A DNA stretch of 64,000 nucleotides from Bog-257 sp963805985 (lineage in GTDB: Bacteria > Acidobacteriota > Terriglobia > Terriglobales > Acidobacteriaceae), in the NCBI GenBank assembly GCA_963805985.1, contig CAWDWG010000008.1, positions 662,962 through 726,961 on the forward strand, written 5' to 3'. A model generated the notes under the pieces. It was not told the DNA's origin. It worked only from the letters and a program-made list of their open reading frames with translations, and did no database searches. The translations under genes were made by a program, and so were the position numbers. Within the stretch, counting starts at the first letter, position 1. Each line of letters opens with the position of its first letter. Positions 29,062-37,798 of the stretch are shown here, piece after piece.

Positions 29062-29427
29062 CTATTTGTTGACTTGATGCGCAGAGCAATTCTTGTCCAG
29101 CGTCTTAATCGAGCTGATCTTGATGGTCAGAGGAGACGGTGCGCCTCCGGTTGCCAACGAGTCCGAACTGGTTGGCAACGACTGTAGCTTGGCGCCGGTA
29201 ACTTCCACCCTCTGCCCGAAATACTTATTGACCTTGATCTTGTCAGTGCCCTGAAGCTCATAGGTCATTCCCGGGCTCTGCTGGATCAATACGTAGTCGC
29301 CACTGCGGCGATCGACGCAGCCCTGGACAGTGATCTGTCCTTTAGAATCCTTCGAATTATCCTGACCCGTAGCGCCGGCCAGCAAACAGCTGCTCGAAAG
29401 CAAGAGAACCAGGATGGTGCCTCTCAT
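29062..29427 (-). CDS. Small secreted protein, DUF5818-like
   Basis: 121 residues with a signal peptide ('GTILVLLLSSSCLLAGATG') and one short beta-rich domain: 'ITVQGCVDRRSGDYVLIQQSPGMTYELQGTDKIKVNKYFGQRVEVTGAKL'. The 'G.V....YVL......L.G......G..V.VTG' pattern resembles the DUF5818-type, OB-like domains of acidobacteria. ATG 29427 has AGGAAA upstream. It is the last gene of the minus-strand group behind the porin, but a 48-bp gap separates it from the gene before it, and whether it is in the same transcript is unknown. Confidence 0.6.
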   Translation of the reverse strand: MRGTILVLLLSSSCLLAGATGQDNSKDSKGQITVQGCVDRRSGDYVLIQQSPGMTYELQGTDKIKVNKYFGQRVEVTGAKLQSLPTSSDSLATGGAPSPLTIKISSIKTLDKNCSAHQVNK

Positions 29428-29475
29428 TGGATTTTCCTTTCGACAGTGGATGTCCAATTCACAACCGCGGTTGTT

Positions 29476-30105
29476 TTAGCCGCAATCCGGCGGCATGGCC
29501 TGAATCTCCGACTCGGAGGTGCAGGGCTTCTTGTGCTTCATAGGCGCGAATCCCGGCCCGCGATCATATTTCAAAACCCAAAGACCTTCGTTATTGGTGA
29601 GAAAAATCAATCCGTGATTGCCGTCCGGCAGCACACTGGTCACGCCCTTGAATTCCTCGAGGACTTGCGGCTTCTGCGGATCGCTGAGATCCAATATACG
29701 AATCGTCTGCGCCGGATGAGCGGTGTTAGTAAGCGTGTTCGGTTTTTTCTCGGGAGCGGAAGCGATGCCCACATCGGGGCCAACCATCTCCAGATTGCCG
29801 GCCATAGCCTGGCCTTCAGCTTTGCTCTTCAACAGCCTGGGTATGTCCGGCTTACTCACATCTACAACCATGAAACCTTGTTTGGTAGCCTGCTGGACAT
29901 ACAGGTAGCTCTTACCTTCGTCCCGCTGCAGAAACATCTGGGCACCGGTCGCCTGTGGGAGCGGCAAATGCGCAATCACAGTCGCCGGCACGTCCGTAGA
30001 TTTCTTGGTGGAATCCTCGGCGGCCGGACAAGTCGCAGCCAGAACTACTGCGAATGTCAGCAGTGCAACTCCGCTCACTCCGAATTTTTGCTTAGGGCTT
30101 ATCAT
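29476..30105 (-). CDS. Secreted LVIVD/propeller-like protein
   Basis: 209 residues. The ATG at 30105 starts a signal peptide ('FGVSGVALLTFAVVLAATCPAA'); the open frame extends to 30249 but would overlap the gene upstream. The mature part has repeated beta-blade-like units: 'SYLYVQQATKQGFMVVDVSKPDIPRLLKS' and 'TIRILDLSDPQKPQVLEEFKGVTSVLPDGNHGLIFLTNNEGLWVLKY'. These read like LVIVD repeats in a short beta-propeller. It lies 92 bp after the lipoprotein propeller, on the same strand. Confidence 0.65.
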   Translation of the reverse strand: MISPKQKFGVSGVALLTFAVVLAATCPAAEDSTKKSTDVPATVIAHLPLPQATGAQMFLQRDEGKSYLYVQQATKQGFMVVDVSKPDIPRLLKSKAEGQAMAGNLEMVGPDVGIASAPEKKPNTLTNTAHPAQTIRILDLSDPQKPQVLEEFKGVTSVLPDGNHGLIFLTNNEGLWVLKYDRGPGFAPMKHKKPCTSESEIQAMPPDCG

Positions 30106-30197
30106 CACCACACCAACTTCAGGTCTGATTATCGCGTGAACTATACCACAGGGTTTCCCCGCCAAGTTCGGCCGGAAACCCTGTGGGCTGCTGTCGC

Positions 30198-32084
30198 TCA
30201 CTGCTCGGAATAAACACCGACACAGCCGTTGCCGCTTTGTGTACCGCAAGGGCCACCGGCCTGCATCGGCACAAACGCGTGGTTGGTTACCGGATCCACC
30301 GTGATGCTATGCGAGTTTGAGTTGGTGGAAACATTCTGCAACCACACCATGTTGATCGCGTCAATCACGCCCATCACCGGTCCGTTGGGCATATCGCGCG
30401 CGGCCACGTAGTAGCGGTTGTCACCGGAGTTGAACCAGATCTCGTCCACACCGCCGACATTGGTGATGGTGGTGAGGATTGAGCCCGAAGTTCCGTCAAT
30501 GATGTATTCGTTAGGCGGAAATGCCTGGCCATCGTGGTCCGCGCAGCCTACCAGGAAGTTGTTTCCTGGGCCCTGCACGACACCGGCCGGCATGCAATCC
30601 GTCATCACAAATGTATTGACGACTATAGGACCGTTCGGGTTTCCAAGCCGAGGATCGATTTCATCCACGGCACCCACGCTGGTGATACCGATAGAGTTCG
30701 GATTGGTGAGCAGCAGGTGGCCGGTATTCGGATTCCACACCATACCGCCTAAACCAGCCGGCGATATGGCGCCGCTACACGTCCCTCCTGGAGACGCCTG
30801 GCTACAGAAGGTTCCCAGCGCCGTGTCGAGTATGGGTCCGTGATGGCAAGGGATGGTGTAGTTGGCACCGCTGGGAGTTACGCCGACGCCGGGAATACCG
30901 GAGTTAACCGATCCCGAAACGCCGCCGAAGGTCTGCGGGTTGGAGGGATCAGGACATGGGAACGAGCCGCCAACGGTATCCACCGGAACGTTGGGGTTTA
31001 GTCCCATGCCGCCCGATGCTGTACCGCCTGCGCCGTCGTAGTAGATCTGGCCGATGATGCAGCTGGGCGGGTTAAAGGACGCTCCCGGAGCCGGAGTAAC
31101 CGGCGCGGTCAGCGTTCCTTGGGCAGGATACGGGCTGGGCAGCGGTGGCGCGGGATACGGTCCGAATGGGGATGTCTGGTCGATAGGCAGGCAGTGTTGC
31201 TGCTGCGGTGTCCCAGTCTTGTTGACGATATTGGAGACGTCGATCAGCGTAAGGAACGGCAATCCCGGATCGCCGTTGATCACTGCGAGTACCTGATGCA
31301 CCGGGTCATAGGCCATTTCGTCGGCGCGGTCATCGCCGCAGCTGGCGCTCGATCCGGCTTCACCGTTCCACGAGGCAATGCAGGCAGATAAGCCCAACGG
31401 ACCGTCATAGTCGGCTGCCAGTCCCGTCGGTATGATGGCGAGAATGTTGGGCGGCGTTATCGGAGTCGTATTGAGGTTCATGGTGCTGAGGTCCCAAACC
31501 ACAACCGAAGAGCTGCCGTTCCCGGTAAACAGCACTTTGCCGTTCGGGGTTACTTCTTCGCCATCGGGCCCGGACATCGGGTTCACGCCGTTGCCGCGCG
31601 AAGCGCAACATTGCGCGCCAGGAAATCCACCGAAGTTGCCGTTGGCGCCAAATCCCGAAGCCAGATGGAACGGTGGGTTTCTGCACCCGAAGCGGGTGAA
31701 GTTGCCAAAGACGGAGATGAGAGGAGGAATACTGGGATCGCAGGGGCTAGCCTGATTGCCGGCGCTGGTAACCGCGTTGGAGCCTTGCAGTGCGAACACT
31801 GCCAGGTTCTGGCTGGTGTCGAGCACCACCACCGCCAGGCCGATGCGATCGGAGATGTAATCCAGCCGCGTGGCGGCGTTCTCCCAGCTGATGTCGAATG
31901 AGTTGAAGGGACCGCCAGGCTCACCGGTCGGGTTGTGCTCCGGCACCGGGATATTCAGGATGTCGGTATAACCCTGACCGTCATTGGTGCTACCGCACGT
32001 AGGGCAATTGGGTGTCCCCCCGCAGCCGCTAAGAATCAGCAGTAAAACAGCGAAAGGAATCGTCAGCAAAAATTTCGATCTCAT
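30198..32084 (-). CDS. Lipoprotein with YncE-like beta-propeller
   Basis: 628 residues. The ATG at 32084 has GGAGGAG ideally placed and opens a lipoprotein signal with lipobox 'LILSGC'; the longer frame to 32123 lacks this. The mature protein is Gly/Pro/Asn-rich with repeated propeller strands: 'GLAVVVLDTSQNLAVFALQGSNAV', 'NGKVLFTGNGSSSVVVWDLSTM', 'DEMAYDPVHQVLAVINGDPGLPFLTLIDVSNIV', 'GGMVWNPNTGHLLLTNPNSIGITSVGAVDEIDP' and 'HSITVDPVTNHAFVPM'. Many Cys residues may form disulfides. It sits 41 bp after the porin, so the two are probably co-transcribed. Binding, scaffolding or lactonase-like roles are possible; none is shown. Confidence 0.68.
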   Translation of the reverse strand: MRSKFLLTIPFAVLLLILSGCGGTPNCPTCGSTNDGQGYTDILNIPVPEHNPTGEPGGPFNSFDISWENAATRLDYISDRIGLAVVVLDTSQNLAVFALQGSNAVTSAGNQASPCDPSIPPLISVFGNFTRFGCRNPPFHLASGFGANGNFGGFPGAQCCASRGNGVNPMSGPDGEEVTPNGKVLFTGNGSSSVVVWDLSTMNLNTTPITPPNILAIIPTGLAADYDGPLGLSACIASWNGEAGSSASCGDDRADEMAYDPVHQVLAVINGDPGLPFLTLIDVSNIVNKTGTPQQQHCLPIDQTSPFGPYPAPPLPSPYPAQGTLTAPVTPAPGASFNPPSCIIGQIYYDGAGGTASGGMGLNPNVPVDTVGGSFPCPDPSNPQTFGGVSGSVNSGIPGVGVTPSGANYTIPCHHGPILDTALGTFCSQASPGGTCSGAISPAGLGGMVWNPNTGHLLLTNPNSIGITSVGAVDEIDPRLGNPNGPIVVNTFVMTDCMPAGVVQGPGNNFLVGCADHDGQAFPPNEYIIDGTSGSILTTITNVGGVDEIWFNSGDNRYYVAARDMPNGPVMGVIDAINMVWLQNVSTNSNSHSITVDPVTNHAFVPMQAGGPCGTQSGNGCVGVYSEQ

Positions 32085-32125
32085 CGAATCTCCTCCACAT
32101 TCGCCTTGCACGCGATGGCGCACGT

Positions 32126-33742
32126 TTAGAAGCGGAACTGAAGTTCTTGCAAAAAGACGACGATATTCTGCGGCTCCTGCCCTGTGACACTAGGCTCCTT
32201 CAGCCGGTCGACATTGACGTTGAACTGGTACTTCACCCAATAATTCAGGTACCAGTTGAGACCGATCGTAAATTGGTCGGTGTGATAGTTATAGGTTGGC
32301 ACGAATCCAGGAGTAAACAGACTCTCCTGATCGGCACCGGGCGCGATGGCTTGAATCGCGGAGTAGCGGAATCCTACACCCCAGGCGCCCCAACCGTGTT
32401 CCTTGCCGCCCTCAGGGGTATCGGGACCAAACACCGGCTTCCTTACCCGCGGAGTGCCGTTCTCCGGCTGCTTCTCACCCGTGAGCAAGTAAGTGCTGCT
32501 GAGATTCCAAGCCTTGGCGCCGACACCGGGATAGGTGAAGAAAGCCAGGCCGCCCGGAGTTTCCGAACCTACGCCGTAGCGCTGATCCTGCAGCTGGACA
32601 TACTCACCGCGGAAGGCAAATCCGCTCTTGATGTAGGTGGTCTCAGCCTCGTAACGGGTGACGGGTCCGTTGATAGGAAGCTGCGGGAAGAACGCGTACG
32701 CCTGATCGGGAATGACACCGCTGAAGTTCACGTCCTTGGACAGGCCACGCGCATCGGCACGAGCGGCCGATCCGCCGAAGGCCCATTCGCGGAACCACTT
32801 GCTGGTCGTGTTCCGCCATGGATAGACGCGAACTCGGCCCACAACCTCAGGCTCATTCACCACCGCCGTGGCAACCCCGCCTCTGCCATTGAACGCGCCT
32901 ACGAAGTACTGCAGGACGCCGTGATGAATATCGCCGTGGAAGGTGATACCTGGGCTGCGGAAGGCAGTGACCACCGACGGATAGAGCAAGGCCTGCAAGC
33001 CGCGCTCGACGAAGTCGAGGTTGGTGGCGCCCGTCGCCAATTCTTGCGCGAAGGGCTCTTTGAACTGGCCTGCCTGGAATTGGAATTCAGGAATGATCCT
33101 AGTGTTGAGGTAGACGTCGCGGACAATCGCGCCGGATGTGGCATTGGCGTCAGTCAGGATCGCGAAGTCAAACTTCTTTCCGTAATTGCCCTGGAAGCCG
33201 AAGCGGGCACGGCGCAGGACAAACGTATTCGCGGGCACGGCGTCGCCGGTGTAGGCGCGATAGTCCACGTCGACGTAGCCGTACGGGTTGAGGTTGAACT
33301 GTCCGTCGGGACTGCGGATGAAGAAGTGTTCACCATTCCATCCGGCAGTAAGCGCCGCGTCTTTCTTGCCGGAACTGCCGGCCGGTTGCGCCTGTTCCAC
33401 GATCACCGATTCCCCGGAAGGATAAGGCTGGACGAGGACAGCGTTGACCAACTGCGGCGTGGCTTCCATCGAAGAGGAGTCGGCCACTACATGAGTGGTA
33501 GCCGCGCCGTTGCCGGGCTGGCCGGTCGCCTCCACCAGTTTCCCGACCATCGTCTTGAGTTCTTCGATGGTTTTCTGCTGCGCGGCCACCTGATCCCGCA
33601 ACTCGTTAACTTCAGATTCGGTGGCGCTTGCGGAAGTCGATCCGCCGGTTTTGCTCGTCGGTGCGGAACTCTGGGCATAAACGAGCAAACCTGACATTAG
33701 GAAACTGACCAGAAGTGCGAAACACGCTCTTAGCAACCGCAT
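32126..33742 (-). CDS. O/P-type (phosphate-selective-like) outer-membrane porin
   Basis: 538 residues. Signal peptide, then a Ser/Thr linker and a short coiled coil ('ELRDQVAAQQKTIEELKTMVGKLVEA') as in porins that attach to peptidoglycan, then a barrel of the Porin_O_P family: 'FFIRSPDGQFNLNPYGYVDVDYRAY', 'FVLRRARFGFQGNYGKKFDFAILTDAN', 'FQFQAGQFKEPFAQELATGATNLDFVERGLQALLYPS'. It ends in Phe. This family includes the anion-selective OprP/OprO. ATG at 33742 with GAGAGG upstream. It is divergent from the oxalate-type genes, with a shared operator-like repeat at its promoter, so uptake of oxalate or another small anion is a fair inference, not a demonstrated role. Confidence 0.83.
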   Translation of the reverse strand: MRLLRACFALLVSFLMSGLLVYAQSSAPTSKTGGSTSASATESEVNELRDQVAAQQKTIEELKTMVGKLVEATGQPGNGAATTHVVADSSSMEATPQLVNAVLVQPYPSGESVIVEQAQPAGSSGKKDAALTAGWNGEHFFIRSPDGQFNLNPYGYVDVDYRAYTGDAVPANTFVLRRARFGFQGNYGKKFDFAILTDANATSGAIVRDVYLNTRIIPEFQFQAGQFKEPFAQELATGATNLDFVERGLQALLYPSVVTAFRSPGITFHGDIHHGVLQYFVGAFNGRGGVATAVVNEPEVVGRVRVYPWRNTTSKWFREWAFGGSAARADARGLSKDVNFSGVIPDQAYAFFPQLPINGPVTRYEAETTYIKSGFAFRGEYVQLQDQRYGVGSETPGGLAFFTYPGVGAKAWNLSSTYLLTGEKQPENGTPRVRKPVFGPDTPEGGKEHGWGAWGVGFRYSAIQAIAPGADQESLFTPGFVPTYNYHTDQFTIGLNWYLNYWVKYQFNVNVDRLKEPSVTGQEPQNIVVFLQELQFRF

Positions 33743-33820
33743 GTCGTTCCTCTCCCGGGATGATTTGCAAAAAAAGCGCTAGTCCTTTTCAAGACCGCCG
33801 CCTTGACAATCCGACCGAAC

Positions 33821-33839
33821 TGGTCTGAAGAGTTGACCA
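33821..33839. promoter_or_regulatory. Inverted repeat TGGTC-N9-GACCA, candidate GntR operator (site 1)
   Basis: TGGTC (33821-33825), nine bases, GACCA (33835-33839); the arms extend to AACTGGTC/GACCAGTT (33818-33842), eight bases each, without mismatch. It lies between the porin and the divergent ligase gene. A second site with the same arms and spacing lies at 36950-36968 at the start of the GntR gene. TGGTC/GACCA half-sites are typical of FadR-type GntR proteins, although nine bases between arms is wide for that group. Confidence 0.55.
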
Positions 33840-33845
33840 GTTGGG

Positions 33846-33873
33846 ATTTAACACTCCGAAGCATCGTTGTCAA
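33846..33873 (-). promoter_or_regulatory. Candidate sigma-70 promoter of the porin operon
   Basis: On the minus strand TTGACA (33873-33868), 16-bp spacer, TTAAAT (33851-33846; 4 of 6 matches to TATAAT). Transcription would start near 33839 and run toward the porin ATG at 33742, so the inverted repeat 33821-33839 would lie right at the start point, a classic repressor position. Confidence 0.45.
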
Positions 33874-34083
33874 GAAATCTTTGCTTTAGTCGCCGTAAAA
33901 GGCATCTTAATGACGAATTGCGGTACGGACGTAGTGCTGTTACTCCCAAGATGGGAAACTTACGGCGCAATGGCTAAAGGAAAGTAAAGTGGGCATGCCG
34001 CGATTCCAGCCAGATCGCCGATCAGAAGAGTTATTCCACCAAGGCCCATTTGGGAACGAGCCGAGGTGGCAAACCAAAGAAAG

Positions 34084-34112
34084 TTGACTCCGCATATCCG
34101 CCCTGCAATTAT
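34084..34112 (+). promoter_or_regulatory. Candidate sigma-70 promoter of the ligase operon
   Basis: TTGACT (34084-34089), 17-bp spacer, AATTAT (34107-34112; 4 of 6 matches). It would give a leader of about 150 nt before the ligase ATG at 34271. A lone TGGTC half-site follows at 34132-34136. The rest of the gap 33743-34270 shows no gene. Confidence 0.35.
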
Positions 34113-34270
34113 GTTTTGTTCTCAAGGCAGGTGGTCGAAAACTCGCTCGAATCCGTGGGCGCACTTCGGAACAGCGGCGTCGCAATGCTCGCTGAAATAG
34201 CGGTTCCAGAAGTGAGGTCGATGAGACACTTCGGCGGAAGAGCACACAGCGATCGCCATAAGGACAGCGA

Positions 34271-35790
<1,520 letters not shown>

Positions 35791-35794
<4 letters not shown>

Positions 35795-36774
35795 AATTCC
35801 TGATCGCGGGTGCAGGGGCTATCGGAGCCTACATCGGCGCTCGCATGGCGCAAGCGGGCTTCGATGTCACGCTGTTTGCGCGCGGGCCGCATCTACGCGC
35901 CATGCAAGAGCACGGCGTGCTGGTAAGAACCGCGGATGGCGAGTTCGTCGCGCGACCGAAAATCACCGGCTCACTGGAAGAAGTAGGTCCTGTCGATGTT
36001 GTTTTTCTCGGCGTGAAGGCGCACGGATTGCCCCAGCTCGCGCCGCAGCTGAAACCGGTGTTGGGACCGGACACTACCGTCGTCAGCACGCAGAACGGAA
36101 TTCCCTGGTGGTATTTCCAGGGCTTCGGCGGCGAGTGGGATGGATTACGGCTGGAGCGCGTCGACCCCGGCGGTGTGATTTCGTCGGCGATTGAAGCGCG
36201 GCGTGTCGTCGGATCGATCGTTTACTTCTCTACCGAGATCACCGCTCCCGGCGTGGTTCAACACAACGAAGGCAATCGCATCTCTCTCGGCGAGCCGGGT
36301 GGGTCGCGCTCCGAGCGCTGCCGGCGCATCGCCGAGGCTCTGATCGCCTCCGGCTTGCGCGCCCCGATTTCCGCCCGGCTGCGTCACGAAATCTGGGTGA
36401 AGGTTCTGGGCAATGCGTCGTTCAATCCGGTCAGCGCGCTGACGCGCGCCACGCTGGCGCAGATGGTCCGCGACCCCGATGTTTGCGCCGTGATCCGCAG
36501 CATCATGCAGGAAGTTGAGGCGGTATCGCACAAGCTGGGCATGGAGCTTCCCGTCTCCATCGACCAGCGTATTGCCGGCGCGGAAAAGGTTGGCGAACAC
36601 AAGACCTCGATGTTGCAGGATCTGGAAGCCGGCCGGCCGATGGAGGTGGAAGCGCTGGTGGGAGCGGTCGTCGAACTCGGCGAACGCGTCGGCCTGCCAA
36701 TGCCGGTTACGAAGAGCGTCTACGCCTGCACCCAGTTGCTGGCGAAGTCTGCTGCCTCCCAACAAGTCAAATAA
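35791..36774 (+). CDS. Ketopantoate reductase (ApbA/PanE)-family enzyme
   Basis: 327 residues, an NADP-dependent 2-hydroxyacid dehydrogenase fold. The N-terminal Rossmann motif is 'FLIAGAGAIGAYIGARMAQAGFDVTLFARG'; the C-terminal helical domain has the conserved 'EIWVKVLGNASFNPVSALTRATLAQM' with the catalytic Lys and Asn, and a late 'GEHKTSMLQDLEAGRPMEVEALVGAVVELG' segment. The gene overlaps the ligase by 4 bp (ATGA), so the two are translated together. True PanE makes pantoate for CoA. In this operon it could instead reduce a small 2-oxoacid such as glyoxylate made from oxalyl-CoA, or boost CoA supply. Both are inferences. Confidence 0.83.
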
Positions 36775-36877
36775 CCGACCACAGACCAGCCTTACGCCGA
36801 TTGTCATTGCCAGGCCAGCGCTTTGTTACGCTGCGGCCTTGCGTTGGTGCGATTTTCCGGCGATTCTGGCGGTTAAA

Positions 36878-36893
36878 TTTTGTTGCAACAAAA
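36878..36893. promoter_or_regulatory. 16-bp perfect palindrome upstream of the GntR gene
   Basis: TTTTGTTGCAACAAAA at 36878-36893, in the 158-bp gap after the reductase gene and 40 bp before the likely GntR start. The central GTTGCAAC is the same as in the palindrome at 28472-28489. Candidate protein-binding site. Confidence 0.4.
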
Positions 36894-36932
36894 AATTCCC
36901 CAAATGGGTTGCCGAGGGACAATGAACGCGTT

Positions 36933-37679
36933 ATGATCAATCCCAAGACTGGTCCACTAACCGGACCACATTCCATGGCCGAACCGGTTCAATCCGATTT
37001 TGAAATCATTCGCCGCCAAAAGGTCTACGAAGCAGTGGCTGAGCAGATCGAACGTCTCATTCTGAAAAAGCTGAAGCCCGGCGACAAACTACCTTCGGAG
37101 CGCGAGCTCGCCGAGATGCTGCAGGTGAGTCGCAGCTCGATTCGCGATGCCATTCGCAGCCTCGAGTTGTTGGGGCTGGTCGAACCGCGCCAGGGCGCCG
37201 GCACCATCGTTTGCGAACCGGCGGATGCTTCCATGAAGCCGTTTACCGAAGCGCTAAGGCATCGGAAAGCGCTCGTCGGCGAGCTTCTCGATTTTCGCAA
37301 GATGCTGGAGCCGGGCTTGGCGGCGCGTGCGGCGGCCAATGCTCTGCCCGAACAAATTGCACTGATGGAAGACATTCTGGAACGGCAGTCAGCCAGGTTC
37401 TCGGCGGGAGAGCCGGCGATCGCGGAAGATGCGGAGTTCCATTACAACATCGCGCTGGCGTCGGGAAACACGGTGCTGCTGAAGATTCTCGACTTGATCA
37501 TCGACATGCTGCGCGATACCCGCCAGAGAGCGCTACAGGTGCCCGGCCGCCCGCAGAAGTCGCTGGCCGGACATCGGCGAATACTGGCAGCCATAAAGAA
37601 GCACGACGGCGAAGCGGCCAAAGCGGCAATGCGCCGGCACATTGAGGACATTGAAGAGATCGTGCTGAACGAATTTTGA
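36933..37679 (+). CDS. GntR-family regulator, FadR/FCD subfamily
   Basis: Predicted local repressor. The winged-helix DNA-binding domain is 'KVYEAVAEQIERLILKKLKPGDKLPSERELAEMLQVSRSSIRDAIRSLELLGLVEPRQGAGTIV' (given here as a region, about residues 29-95), with the GntR-typical 'LPSERELA' and 'VSRSSIRDA'. The C-terminal FCD all-helical ligand domain has 'LLDFRKMLEPGLAARAA', 'DAEFHYNIALASGN' and 'HRRILAAIKKHDGEAAKAAMRRHIEDIE', including the metal-site Asp/His residues. FCD proteins often sense small organic acids. I chose ATG 36933; ATG 36975, just after operator site 2, is equally possible, and the frame is open from 36801. Effector unknown; oxalate or oxalyl-CoA would fit. Confidence 0.85.
   Translation: MINPKTGPLTGPHSMAEPVQSDFEIIRRQKVYEAVAEQIERLILKKLKPGDKLPSERELAEMLQVSRSSIRDAIRSLELLGLVEPRQGAGTIVCEPADASMKPFTEALRHRKALVGELLDFRKMLEPGLAARAAANALPEQIALMEDILERQSARFSAGEPAIAEDAEFHYNIALASGNTVLLKILDLIIDMLRDTRQRALQVPGRPQKSLAGHRRILAAIKKHDGEAAKAAMRRHIEDIEEIVLNEF
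36950..36968. promoter_or_regulatory. Inverted repeat TGGTC-N9-GACCA, candidate GntR operator (site 2)
   Basis: TGGTC (36950-36954), nine bases, GACCA (36964-36968), extended by one base each side of the spacer (TGGTCC/GGACCA). Same arms and spacing as 33821-33839. It ends 6 bp before the ATG at 36975, one of two possible starts of the GntR gene, which suggests autoregulation by blocking initiation. Confidence 0.5.
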
Positions 37680-37685
37680 AGCAAG

Positions 37686-37707
37686 CTGTCGGTTGTGGGG
37701 CCGACAG
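37686..37707. terminator. Hairpin between the GntR and CDC48-like genes
   Basis: CTGTCGG (37686-37692), 8-nt loop, CCGACAG (37701-37707): a perfect 7-bp stem starting 7 bp after the GntR stop. No T-run follows, so it may only attenuate transcription or protect mRNA ends. Confidence 0.35.
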
Positions 37708-37798
37708 TGGTTGATTTGCAATCTCTCTGCGAAAACAACCGCGGTGACGCCTGCGACGGCGTAACGGCCTGAACGCGAACCAGGCAGTCGAGCCGGCG

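Noticed and set aside
32147..33694. 515-codon plus-strand frame opposite the porin
   Set aside because: The porin strand has a signal peptide, ribosome site, coiled coil and terminal Phe; the other strand has none of these.
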